Below, piece after piece: positions 16,301-24,173 of a stretch of DNA of 64,000 nt. The DNA is from Streptomyces radicis. GTDB lineage: Bacteria; Actinomycetota; Actinomycetes; Streptomycetales; Streptomycetaceae. How positions within the stretch are numbered: position 1 is the first letter of the stretch; each line of letters begins with the position of its first letter. Below the pieces are notes generated by a model. It was given only the letters and a program-made list of their open reading frames with translations. It searched no databases and was not told where the DNA came from. The position numbers and the translations under genes were made by a program. The stretch is taken from positions 434,001 to 498,000 of the forward strand of contig NZ_RBDY01000002.1 in NCBI RefSeq assembly GCF_003626575.1. The letters are read 5' to 3'.

Positions 16301-17776
16301 TCACGTCGCGCACTGCTGGGCCAACTCCTTCTGGCGGTCCGTCATGGGCGGGACGTCGGCGTTGCTCCCGTCCTCTTCGGCGGGCTGCTCGCTCTCCTGG
16401 CCCGGCTCCTGCCCGTCCTCGAGCGGCGGGGCGTCGGGCATGTTCTCGGTGGGGTCGGGCTCCTCCTGCTCGGGGGCCTCGCGCTGGCCGGCGAGCAGCT
16501 CGCACGCCTCGGCCTGCTCGGCCAGGTCCCTGATGCGGGTCTCGGCCTCGTCCCGGCTGCCCGCGGAGATCGTGCCCTCGACCTGGGAGCGCTGGTAGGC
16601 GGGCAGGTACTCGAGGGGGATCTCGGGGTGGTCGCGCTCGACGCTGCTCAGGCTCAGCGGGCCGAGGTCCTGGCTGACGCCCTGGTAGAGCGCGACATGG
16701 TCGCCGTTGGCCGCGACGTAGTACTGCGTCTGCGTCCAGCGGTACCCGGCGTAGAGGCCGCCGCCCACGACGGCGAGGGCCAGCACGATGAGGGCGGTGC
16801 GCTTCAGGCCGCGGTGGCGCGGGGCGGGCCGCTGGACGTACTCGCCGTCGGAGAACGAGCCGAAGACGCCGGTGGGCGGGCCCGCGACGCCGGGCGTGGG
16901 GCCGCCGGGGGCCTGGGGACGGCCCAGCTCGGCGGCGCGCGACGCGGGCGTCTCCGGGGTGTTGCCGAAGCGTTGGTTCTGGGGCTCGGCGACCGCGCCG
17001 ACGACCTGGGGGGCGTCGTAGAGCTGGCGGGCGAGGGTGTCGCCCTCCTGCGTGTCCACGTCGAGGACGTCGGCGACGATGCACGTGATGTTGTCGGGGC
17101 CGCCGCCGCGCAGGGCCAGCTCGATCAGCTCGCGAACGGTGTCGTCGGGGGCGGCGAACGCGCCGAGCGTGTCGCGCAGGGTGTCGGCGCTGACCACGCC
17201 GGACAGGCCGTCCGAGCACAGGAGGTAACGGTCGCCCGCGCGGACCTCGCGGATGGAGAGGTCGGCGTCGATGTGGTCGGCGCTGCCGAGCGCCCGCATC
17301 AGCAGCGAGCGCTGCGGGTGGGTGGTGGCCTCCTCCTCGGTGATCCTGCCCTCGTCGACCAGGCGCTGCACCCACGTGTGGTCCTGGGTGATCTGGGTCA
17401 GCTCGCCGCCGCGCAGCAGATACGCGCGGGAGTCGCCGACGTGCACGAGGCCGAGGCGCTGGCCGGTCCAGAGCAGGGCGGTCAACGTCGTGCCCATGCC
17501 GTCGAGGCGCGGGTCGTCCGCGACCATCGTGCGGAGCTTCTCGTTGGCCTGCTGGACGGAGCTGTCGAGGGAGGTGAGGACGTCGGACCCGGGGATGTCG
17601 TCGTCGAGCTGGACGAGGGTGGAGATGACCTCGGAGCTCGCCACCTCGCCCGCCGCCTGGCCGCCCATGCCGTCCGCGATGGCGAGCAGCCGTGGACCGG
17701 CGTAGCCGGAGTCCTCGTTGTGGTCGCGGATCATGCCGGTGTGGGATCCCGCGGCGAATCTCAGTGTCAGGCTCAT
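16301..17776 (-). CDS. pstP: PP2C-family Ser/Thr protein phosphatase (PstP/PppL type)
   Basis: The 491-aa protein starts MSLTLRFAAGSHTGMIRDHNEDS. The PP2C domain (about 1-235) has metal-binding motifs RDHNED, IADGMGG, VGDSRAYL, CSDGLSG and GPDNITCI. A proline-rich linker precedes a helix, RTALIVLALAVVGGGLYAGY (about 328), and an extracytoplasmic tail rich in Glu and Gln. It removes phosphate from Ser/Thr and is the counter-enzyme to PknB and its substrates in actinobacteria. An in-frame GTG at 17791 lies too close to GGAGG to serve well, so 17776 is chosen. It lies between fhaB and rodA. Confidence 0.93.
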   Translation of the reverse strand: MSLTLRFAAGSHTGMIRDHNEDSGYAGPRLLAIADGMGGQAAGEVASSEVISTLVQLDDDIPGSDVLTSLDSSVQQANEKLRTMVADDPRLDGMGTTLTALLWTGQRLGLVHVGDSRAYLLRGGELTQITQDHTWVQRLVDEGRITEEEATTHPQRSLLMRALGSADHIDADLSIREVRAGDRYLLCSDGLSGVVSADTLRDTLGAFAAPDDTVRELIELALRGGGPDNITCIVADVLDVDTQEGDTLARQLYDAPQVVGAVAEPQNQRFGNTPETPASRAAELGRPQAPGGPTPGVAGPPTGVFGSFSDGEYVQRPAPRHRGLKRTALIVLALAVVGGGLYAGYRWTQTQYYVAANGDHVALYQGVSQDLGPLSLSSVERDHPEIPLEYLPAYQRSQVEGTISAGSRDEAETRIRDLAEQAEACELLAGQREAPEQEEPDPTENMPDAPPLEDGQEPGQESEQPAEEDGSNADVPPMTDRQKELAQQCAT

Positions 17777-17816
17777 GCGCGCCTCGCCCACCCTCCGGTC
17801 GTCATAGTGGTCGGCC

Positions 17817-18311
17817 CTACTTCCGCAGCTCGATGACCGTCTTGCCGATGCGGATCGGCGTGCCGGGCGCGATGGGGACCGGGGTGGTCAGGCGCCCGCG
17901 GTCCACGTAGGTGCCGTTGGTCGAACCGAGGTCCTCGACGATCCACTGGCCGTCGCGGTCGGGGTAGATCCGCGCGTGACGGCCCGAGGCGTAGTCGTCG
18001 TCCAGCACGATGGTCGAGTCGTGTGCCCGGCCGAGCGTAATGGTCTGGCCCTGGAGGGCGACAGTGGTACCGGCGAGGGAACCTTCGGTGATCACGAGCT
18101 TCGTGGGGGCGCCGCGGCGCTGGCGGCCCCGGGGCGCGGGCTGCTGCGGGCGGCGCTGCTGCGGCGCCTGGTCGGGCCGCCTGGCCGCGGCGCGCTGGGT
18201 GACGCGGGTGCCGAACAGGTCGCTGCGGATCACCTGGACGGCCACGATGACGAACAGCCACAGGACGGCCAGGAACCCCAGCCTCATGACCGTCAGGGTC
18301 AGCTCTGACAT
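17817..18311 (-). CDS. fhaB: FHA domain membrane protein FhaB
   Basis: The 164-aa protein starts MSELTLTVMRLGFLAVLWLFVIVAV, a single N-terminal membrane helix, then a basic Gln/Arg/Pro-rich linker and a C-terminal FHA domain: LGRAHDSTIVL, ASGRHARIY and DLGSTNGTYVD. FhaB (FipA in mycobacteria) binds phosphothreonine on division and wall-synthesis proteins and is a PknB substrate. Ten base pairs separate it from fhaA upstream, and it is followed by the phosphatase, as in M. tuberculosis. Confidence 0.94.
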   Translation of the reverse strand: MSELTLTVMRLGFLAVLWLFVIVAVQVIRSDLFGTRVTQRAAARRPDQAPQQRRPQQPAPRGRQRRGAPTKLVITEGSLAGTTVALQGQTITLGRAHDSTIVLDDDYASGRHARIYPDRDGQWIVEDLGSTNGTYVDRGRLTTPVPIAPGTPIRIGKTVIELRK

Positions 18312-18321
18312 TGCCCCCCGC

Positions 18322-19176
18322 TTACCCTTCGGCTTGCCGGTAGATGACTGTGGTGCTGCCCACGACGATCCGTGAGCCGTCGCGGAGCGTAGCGCGTTTG
18401 GTGTGCTGCCCGTCCACCACGATGCCGTTCGTGGAGCCGAGGTCGCGCACGGTCGCGGGCTCGGTGGCCTGGATCTCGCAGTGCCGCCGCGAGACGCCGG
18501 GGTCGTCGATGCGCACGTCGGCCTCGGTGGAACGCCCGATGACCAGGCTCGGGCGCGACATCTGGTGGCGCGTGCCGTTGATCTCGACCCAGCGGCGGAC
18601 GTGTCCGAACGCGGGCTGGCCGTGGCCGCCGAAGGGCGCGGCGCCGCCGGGGGGCCGGGGCGGGGCGTTCGGCGGGAGGGGGGGAGCGCCGGAGGGCCTG
18701 GCGGGGTGGCTGGGCGACGGCGTGCTCGGCGGGAAGCCGCCGGGGGGCGAGGGGGCGCCGTAGGGCTGGCCCGCGCCGTATCCCTGCTGGCCCGCCGAGG
18801 TCGAGGCGGCGAGGGTGCGGCTGCGCACGCGGTACAGGCCGGTGTCGAGGGACTCGGACTTCTCCAGGTGGACCTTGATCTCACCCATGAACGTGTACCG
18901 CTGCTGCTTGGCGTACTCCTTGACCATCGCGGCCAGCTCGTCGCCGAGCTGCCCGGCGTAGGGCGCCAGGCGCTGGTAGTCGCCCGCGCTCAGCTCGACG
19001 ATGAAGTCGTTGGGGACGACGGTCCGTTCGCGGTTCCAGATGGTGGCGTTGTTGTCGCACTCGCGCTGGAGCGCGCCGGCGATCTCGACCGGCTGCACCT
19101 CGGACTTGAAGACTTTGGCGAAGGTGCCGTTGACGAGGCCCTCCAGCCGCTGCTCGAAGCGCTTCAGTACTCCCAT
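18322..19176 (-). CDS. fhaA: DUF3662/FHA domain protein FhaA
   Basis: The 284-aa protein starts MGVLKRFEQRLEGLVNGTF at 19176, with AGGAGG placed 5 nt before it; the earlier GTG at 19182 is too close to that site. Residues 1-115 form the DUF3662 domain (VQPVEIAGALQRE, YTFMGEIKVHLE). A Gly/Pro linker (130-190) leads to the FHA domain: VIGRSTEADVRI, VSRRHCEIQ, DLGSTNGIVVD. In mycobacteria FhaA binds the phosphorylated pseudokinase domain of MviN/MurJ and regulates peptidoglycan precursor export. It is the first gene of the pknB operon. Confidence 0.94.
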   Translation of the reverse strand: MGVLKRFEQRLEGLVNGTFAKVFKSEVQPVEIAGALQRECDNNATIWNRERTVVPNDFIVELSAGDYQRLAPYAGQLGDELAAMVKEYAKQQRYTFMGEIKVHLEKSESLDTGLYRVRSRTLAASTSAGQQGYGAGQPYGAPSPPGGFPPSTPSPSHPARPSGAPPLPPNAPPRPPGGAAPFGGHGQPAFGHVRRWVEINGTRHQMSRPSLVIGRSTEADVRIDDPGVSRRHCEIQATEPATVRDLGSTNGIVVDGQHTKRATLRDGSRIVVGSTTVIYRQAEG

Positions 19177-19227
19177 GTGCACCTCCTTCTCCGGTGGTCC
19201 GGCGCGCGGCTGAAGTGGTAAGGCTTA

Positions 19228-19256
19228 CTGATCGTATCCACGCGCGAGACGATCAG
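19228..19256 (-). promoter_or_regulatory. Promoter and inverted-repeat operator candidate for the fhaA-pknB operon
   Basis: On the minus strand TACGAT (19236-19231) is a good -10 element, about 50 nt before the fhaA start. It sits inside a perfect inverted repeat: CTGATCGT (19228-19235) and ACGATCAG (19249-19256), centres 21 bp apart. An operator overlapping the -10 region would fit a repressor site. The regulator is unknown. Confidence 0.45.
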
Positions 19257-19469
19257 GTGGTTCCCGTCCAGGCACCGGCCTCCCCCCGGATCGTAAGGGG
19301 GGAGCATGAAACAGTGTCGCGCATCTGAGGAGGGAATGCGGAGGGGCTGGGGGGACTGGACAGAGGGGCCCGCAAAGGCGGGTGAGGGCACCATCGCGCG
19401 CGTGTTAGCCTTCTGGATGTCGGCAGCCGCCCCGGCCCTCGGGCCAGGGACAGGCGCTCGGCGGTGCAG

Positions 19470-19556
19470 GCGCGGGTGGCGGAATAGGCAGACGCGCTGG
19501 ATTCAGGTTCCAGTGCCCGAAAGGGCGTGGGGGTTCAACTCCCCCCTCGCGCACCA
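19470..19556 (+). tRNA. tRNA-Leu (anticodon CAG), CCA encoded
   Basis: The 87-nt gene is a class II tRNA. The acceptor GCGCGGG pairs with CTCGCGC, the anticodon stem CTGGA/TCCAG holds TTCAGGT with anticodon CAG, the long variable arm is GTGCCCGAAAGGGCGT, and the T arm is GGGGG TTCAACT CCCCC. The discriminator is A, followed by an encoded CCA. A leucine tRNA follows fhaA in M. tuberculosis as well. Confidence 0.97.
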
Positions 19557-19562
19557 TGAGAG

Positions 19563-19586
19563 ACCCCTGTTGATCAGGGGTTTTTC
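19563..19586 (+). terminator. Rho-independent terminator of tRNA-Leu
   Basis: ACCCCTG (19563-19569), loop TTGAT and CAGGGGT (19575-19581) are followed by a run of T (19581-19585), 7 nt after the tRNA end. This is a canonical intrinsic terminator, unusual here for having a U-tract. Confidence 0.93.
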
Positions 19587-20065
19587 TGTTGTTCTGCCCT
19601 CCATGTGACCAACCACACGGCCAACGGGTCGGCGATCGTGTGTCGGCTCTGGCGCGCCGGTGGCGCGCGGTCCCATGGCCGGTCGACCAGCCGCTCGGGC
19701 GCGGCCATGCCGCCGACGCGTGCGCCGCTCACCGCCATGGTGGCGCGTCCCCCGCGCAGTTGAGGGGAGAGGCCGAAGACGATGGCGGACATCATCATCG
19801 GCGCATAGGACTCCACGGGCACGGTTTCCTCGACGCCGAGCGGTGAGCTGCCCCACCCCCAGAGGTCGAGCACCGCGGCCTTGACCGCGATCAGCGGCGG
19901 CCGGTCCACCACCACATCGCGGAAGGCGAGTTGCCGGCCAGCTCCCGCCGCGGCTCGGGCGGCCCGGCGCGCCACCGCTGAGCGGCGCACGGAAGGGCGT
20001 CCGGAGTCGCGGGTCCGCGACGGGGGGCCGGGGCTGTCCGACGCGGACGGTGAAACGGCGTTCAT
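19574..20065 (-). CDS. Hypothetical protein or gene remnant beside tRNA-Leu
   Basis: An open frame of 163 codons begins at ATG 20065 and runs to a TGA inside the tRNA terminator. I do not recognise the product. The middle (AFRDVVVDRPPLIAVKAAVLDLW to YAPMMMSAIVFGLSPQL) has strongly G/C-biased third positions and a protein-like mix of residues, so it may be coding. The first 45 residues are Ser/Arg-rich, and the last 15 codons drift to A-rich usage (AEQQKNP). No good ribosome site precedes the ATG. It could be a truncated gene left by insertion or deletion at the tRNA. The rest of 19587-20188 shows nothing except an AT-richer leader for the gene at 20189. Confidence 0.35.
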   Translation of the reverse strand: MNAVSPSASDSPGPPSRTRDSGRPSVRRSAVARRAARAAAGAGRQLAFRDVVVDRPPLIAVKAAVLDLWGWGSSPLGVEETVPVESYAPMMMSAIVFGLSPQLRGGRATMAVSGARVGGMAAPERLVDRPWDRAPPARQSRHTIADPLAVWLVTWRAEQQKNP

Positions 20066-20188
20066 CGCATTGGTCTGTAAATCACAGAATGGCCTTTTGT
20101 GCCCGGTGCGTGCGCGTTTGCGTGATTTCCCGTTTGTTTTCTGTCATGGTTTTCTCCGCCTGCCCACAAGCGGCCTGAAGGGTGAGTC

Positions 20189-21385
20189 ATGCGCTCTGAC
20201 CTGCGGCGACGCGAGCCGAAAACCGTAATTCACCTGGTCCAGCCGGTCGATGGGGGCGTGGCCAGGGTGGTGACCGATCTTGTGCGTGCGCAGACCGCGA
20301 ACGGAATGCGCGCCGTGGTCGCCTGCCCCTCGGGCGGCTGGCTCGAGCGCGCCGCGGCCGCGGCCGGTGCCGAGGTGCGGCTCTGGCACGCCGAGCGCGG
20401 CCCCGGGCCCAACCTCCCCTGGGAGACCGCCTGTGCCGCCCGCGTCATCCGGCGCGCGCGCCCCGACGTGGTGCACCTGCACAGCGCCAAGGCCGGTCTC
20501 GCGGGGCGCCTGGCGCTGCGCGGGCGGCTGCCCACCGTCTTCCAGCCGCACGCCTGGTCGTTCGATGCGGTGGGGCCGCCGGGCGACCGGCTGGTGGCGG
20601 GGTGGGAGCGGCTGGGGGCCCGGTGGGCGCACCGCGTGCTGTGCGTCAGCGAGGCGGAGCGGGCGCGCGGCGAGCTCGCCGGGGTCGCCGCGCGCTGGTC
20701 GGTGATCCCCAACGGCGTTGACCTGGAACGTTTTTCACCGGCCGGGGGCGTGGCGAGGCGGCAGGCCCGCGCCGCGCTCGCCGCGGTGCACGCCCTGCCA
20801 CAGCGGGCGCCGCTCGTGGTGTGCGTGGGGCGGCTGTGCCGGCAGAAGGGCCAGGACACCCTGCTGCGGGCCTGGCCCCGGGTGACCGCGCGGCTGCCCG
20901 AGGCGCGCCTCGCGCTGGTGGGCGAGGGGCCCGAGGGCAACGCGCTGCGGTCCGCTGCCCCGCCGAGCGCGCTGTTCGCGGGGCACTCCGACGACATCCA
21001 GCCCTGGTACGCGGCGGCGGACGTCGTCGTGCTGCCGTCCCGCTGGGAGGGGATGGCGCTCGCGCCGCTCGAGGCGATGGCGGTGGGGCGGCCCGTCGTG
21101 CTGACGGACGTCGGCGGGGCGCGCGAGACGCTGCCGCCGGGCCACGCGCCGCACTGCCTGGTGCCGCCGGACGACCCGGCTGCGCTTGGCGCCGCGCTCG
21201 CCGCGCTGCTCGGGGACGCGGAGCGGCGCCGGGCGCTCGGCGAGCGGGCGGCGGCGCACGTGCGGGCCGCCCACGACGTGCGCGGGGTGGCCGACGCCTG
21301 CGGGCGGCTGTACCGGGAGCTGCTGAACGGCGAGGATCCGGGCCCCGAGGCGGCCCCCGAGCCGAGGGAGTTCAGCGCGCCATGA
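20189..21385 (+). CDS. Glycosyltransferase family 4 (GT4), polysaccharide cluster
   Basis: The 398-aa GT-B fold enzyme starts MRSDLRRREPKTVIHLVQP. The N-terminal acceptor half has GGVARVV and RPDVVHLHSAKAGL; the C-terminal nucleotide-sugar half has VGRLCRQKGQDTLL, ALVGEGPEG, and the EX7E-type EGMALAPLEAMA that binds donor phosphate. It should move a sugar from an NDP-sugar to a lipid-linked acceptor in the cytosol. It is the first gene of a seven-gene unit reaching 28349, in which nearly all genes overlap by 1-4 nt. The stretch 20066-20188 before it is relatively AT-rich and holds a CTGT/ACAG inverted repeat at 20075-20087. Confidence 0.88.
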   Translation: MRSDLRRREPKTVIHLVQPVDGGVARVVTDLVRAQTANGMRAVVACPSGGWLERAAAAAGAEVRLWHAERGPGPNLPWETACAARVIRRARPDVVHLHSAKAGLAGRLALRGRLPTVFQPHAWSFDAVGPPGDRLVAGWERLGARWAHRVLCVSEAERARGELAGVAARWSVIPNGVDLERFSPAGGVARRQARAALAAVHALPQRAPLVVCVGRLCRQKGQDTLLRAWPRVTARLPEARLALVGEGPEGNALRSAAPPSALFAGHSDDIQPWYAAADVVVLPSRWEGMALAPLEAMAVGRPVVLTDVGGARETLPPGHAPHCLVPPDDPAALGAALAALLGDAERRRALGERAAAHVRAAHDVRGVADACGRLYRELLNGEDPGPEAAPEPREFSAP

Positions 21386-22797
21386 CGGCCGAACACGGAG
21401 TGGTGCTCGCCCCGCCCGCGGGGGTGGGGGTGGTCGCGCCGCGCTCGCCGGTACGGGGCGGGGCGCGCCCTGGGGCGTGGCGCGCCTGGCGTGCGCGACG
21501 GCGTGGGGCGGGGGCGCTCGCGCCGGTGTGCGCGGATGTGGCGGCCGCCGTCGTGGTGGCGGGGCCGTACGGGGCGGCGGCGTTGATCGTGCTCGCGGTG
21601 CTGCTCGTCCTGCACGCCGCCGGGGGCCTCTACCGCCGCGGGGCCGTGCCGTTGACCGGGGTGCTCGACGAGCTGCCGCGGCTGCTCGGGCACACCGCCG
21701 TCGCGTGGTGCGCGGCCGCCGCGCTCGCGCCAGGCGTGCGCCCCGGCGTGGCCGCGCTCGTGGGCCTCGTGGCGGCGCAGACGGCCCTCGCGGGGGCGGC
21801 GCGCGGGCTTGTGCACCGGGCCGGGCGGCGGGCGGCGCGGCGGCGGCCGAGGCCCGCCCTCGTGGTGGGGACGGGCCCCGCGGGGGAGCGGGTGGCGGCC
21901 GTGCTGGCCCAGCACCCCGAGTACGGCATGCGGCCCGTGGGCCTTGTCGGCCCCGTGCCGCGGCGGCTGCCCGAGATCGCGCCGCTGCCCGTGGTCACGT
22001 CGTCCCGGGACGTCACGCGGGCGATCGTCAGGTACGCGGTGCGGGACGCGGTGTTCGCGGGGGCGCCTGACGAGGCGCTGGTCCGGCTGTTCTGGTCGCG
22101 CGGGTGCGCGGTGTGGCTGGTGGCGGCCGACCCCGCGGACGCGGCGGGGGCGAACGGGCACCTGTGGGGGTTCGGCTGCCGCCGCATCGACCCGCCCCGC
22201 GGGCCCCGCGGTCGGCGCGGGGCGCGGTGGGGCAAGCGCGCGCTCGACCTGGTGCTCGCGTGCGGCGCGCTCGCGGCTGCCGCGCCGGTGCTCGCGCTGT
22301 GCGCGCTGGCCGTCCGGATCGCGGACGGGCCAGGGGTGATCTTCCGCCAGGTGCGCGTGGGCGAGGACGGGCGGCCTTTCACCATGTACAAGTTCCGCAC
22401 GCTGCGGCCCGCGGACGAGCGCGAGGCGGCGACGCGGTGGAGCGTCGCGGGCGACCGCGCGATGTCGCGCGTGGGGCGGCTGCTGCGGCGCAGCGGCCTC
22501 GACGAGCTCCCGCAGCTGTGGAACGTCCTGCGCGGCGACATGAGCCTGGTGGGCCCGCGGCCCGAACGCCCGCACTTCGTCGAGCGGTTCACGGCCCTGT
22601 ACCCGGGCTACGCGGACCGGCACAGGGTGCCCGTGGGGCTCACCGGGCTCGCGCAGGTCAGCGGGCTGCGCGGGGACACGTCGATCGAGGACAGGACGCG
22701 GTTCGACAACTTCTACATCGAGACGTGGTCGCTGTGGCAGGACGTGCGGATCATGCTGCGCACGACGGCCGTGTGCCTGCGGCTCGGGGGCGGCTGA
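21382..22797 (+). CDS. Exopolysaccharide polyprenyl phosphosugar transferase (priming enzyme)
   Basis: The 471-aa protein starts MTAEHGVVLAPP and overlaps the preceding GT by ATGA. The N-terminal half has four or so helices (VCADVAAAVVVAGPYGAAAL, LIVLAVLLVLHAAGGLY) and a nucleotide-binding-like region (PALVVGTGPAGERVAAVL). The C-terminal bacterial sugar transferase domain has KRALDLVLACGAL, FRQVRVGEDGRPFTMYKFRT, RRSGLDELPQLWNVL and GDMSLVGPRPER. Such enzymes (WbaP/CpsE type) put the first phosphosugar on undecaprenyl phosphate, starting Wzx/Wzy-dependent polysaccharide assembly. The sugar cannot be predicted. Confidence 0.92.
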   Translation: MTAEHGVVLAPPAGVGVVAPRSPVRGGARPGAWRAWRARRRGAGALAPVCADVAAAVVVAGPYGAAALIVLAVLLVLHAAGGLYRRGAVPLTGVLDELPRLLGHTAVAWCAAAALAPGVRPGVAALVGLVAAQTALAGAARGLVHRAGRRAARRRPRPALVVGTGPAGERVAAVLAQHPEYGMRPVGLVGPVPRRLPEIAPLPVVTSSRDVTRAIVRYAVRDAVFAGAPDEALVRLFWSRGCAVWLVAADPADAAGANGHLWGFGCRRIDPPRGPRGRRGARWGKRALDLVLACGALAAAAPVLALCALAVRIADGPGVIFRQVRVGEDGRPFTMYKFRTLRPADEREAATRWSVAGDRAMSRVGRLLRRSGLDELPQLWNVLRGDMSLVGPRPERPHFVERFTALYPGYADRHRVPVGLTGLAQVSGLRGDTSIEDRTRFDNFYIETWSLWQDVRIMLRTTAVCLRLGGG

Positions 22798-24173
22798 TGG
22801 GCGCGCTCGCCGCCGCTCCCGCGCTTGCCGCGCCGCCGCCCGCCGAGGAGCCGCGCCCCGGGGCGCGCACGCGGGCGCGCGCCCTGCTCAGGCCGGCGCC
22901 CGCCGTCCTGACCGTGCTGCTGCTCGCGCTCCCCGGGGACCGGTGGACGGTCGCTGGGGGGCAGGTCGCGCCCGCCGACGTGGCCTCGCTCGGGCTGCTC
23001 GTGTGCTGCGGCGTGCTGCTCGCGCGCGGTGAAAGGCCCCGGGTGAGCGGCCGGGCCGCCGCCGTGCTCGCCGCGCCCGCCGTGGCGTTCGCCGTCGCCA
23101 CCGCCGCCTCGGGGGACCCGCTGGCCGGGCTGCCCGGGTTCGCGCGGCTCCTCCAGGTCTTCGTCCTGGTGCCGCTCGCCGTGCTGCTCCTGCTGCGCGA
23201 CCGGCGCGACGCCAGGGTGCTCGCGTGGGCGCTCGTCGCGATCGCGCTGGTCCAGGGCGCGGTCGGCGTGGCGCAGCACGTCACGAGGACCGGGGCGTCG
23301 TATCTCGGCCAGGACGTCCGCGCGGTGGGCACGTTCGGGCCGCTCAACGTCATGAGCATGGCCACCGTCGTCTCGTTCGGCCTGGTCGCGGCGGTCTGCC
23401 TGGCGCTCGCGCCGCCCCGCCACATCGGGCGCGCGTGGCGGTGGGTGGCGCTCGGGTGCGCGGCGGGGCTCGCGGCGCCGCTGGCGTTCTCCTTCAGCAG
23501 GGGCGCGTGGCTGGCCACGGGCGCCGCGGTGGTGAGCGTGGTGGTGAGCGCGGTGGTGGCGGCCGGGCTGCGGATCGCCCGGCGCACGCTGCTGCTCGCG
23601 CTGCTCTGCGGCGCGGTGCTCGCGGGCGGGGTGGCGTTCGGCTCGGGGATGGTGGGCGAACGCCTCGGCAGCATCGGCGAGGTGACCGGGACCCCCGACC
23701 AGTCGGTGGTCGACCGGTACGCGATGTGGGACGCGGCGCTCTCGATGTGGCGGCAGGAGCCATGGACCGGGACCGGGCCCAGGGGGTTCGCCGAACACCG
23801 GGACGCGCACGCGTCGTTGGCGCTCTCCTCGGGAAGCGACACCGGGGGCGCGGGGCACGGCTTCATGCGGCAGGAGCTCGAGTCGCCGCACAACATGTAC
23901 CTGCTGGTCGCGGGGGAGCACGGGCTGCTCGGCGTGGCCGCGCTCGTCGGCGGCTGGGCGGTGCTGCTCGTCGGGTGCCTCGGCGCGCTGCGGGCGGCGC
24001 GCGCCCCCGATGTGGGGCTGGTCGCGACGGGGCTGCTGGTGTGGACCCTGGCCAACTTCCTCTACGCGGACATCGGTGGGCCGACGACCGTGCTGACGGC
24101 GGTGGCGTTCGGGCTCGCGGCGTGGTGGGCGTTCGCGCCGGGGGCGCGCGCCGAGGGGCGGGGAGCGTGGTGA
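22797..24173 (+). CDS. O-antigen ligase/polymerase family membrane protein (Wzy-like)
   Basis: The 458-aa multi-pass protein starts MGALAAAPALAAPPP at a TGATG junction. About ten helices are visible. The large external loop (about residues 285-365) carries RYAMWDAALSMWRQEPWTGTGPRGF and ESPHNMYLLVAGEHG, the H-N-Y/L pattern of the Wzy_C/O-antigen ligase family. It likely polymerises repeat units on the outer face of the membrane. Between the priming transferase and the flippase gene, its context supports polymerisation rather than LPS ligation, since the organism is Gram-positive. Confidence 0.86.
   Translation: MGALAAAPALAAPPPAEEPRPGARTRARALLRPAPAVLTVLLLALPGDRWTVAGGQVAPADVASLGLLVCCGVLLARGERPRVSGRAAAVLAAPAVAFAVATAASGDPLAGLPGFARLLQVFVLVPLAVLLLLRDRRDARVLAWALVAIALVQGAVGVAQHVTRTGASYLGQDVRAVGTFGPLNVMSMATVVSFGLVAAVCLALAPPRHIGRAWRWVALGCAAGLAAPLAFSFSRGAWLATGAAVVSVVVSAVVAAGLRIARRTLLLALLCGAVLAGGVAFGSGMVGERLGSIGEVTGTPDQSVVDRYAMWDAALSMWRQEPWTGTGPRGFAEHRDAHASLALSSGSDTGGAGHGFMRQELESPHNMYLLVAGEHGLLGVAALVGGWAVLLVGCLGALRAARAPDVGLVATGLLVWTLANFLYADIGGPTTVLTAVAFGLAAWWAFAPGARAEGRGAW

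Noticed and set aside
20230..22623. A long minus-strand frame opposite the polysaccharide genes
   Set aside because: Very GC-rich DNA gives long shadow frames; its composition (Arg, His, Pro, Ala) lacks any motif, while the plus strand has clear enzyme motifs.
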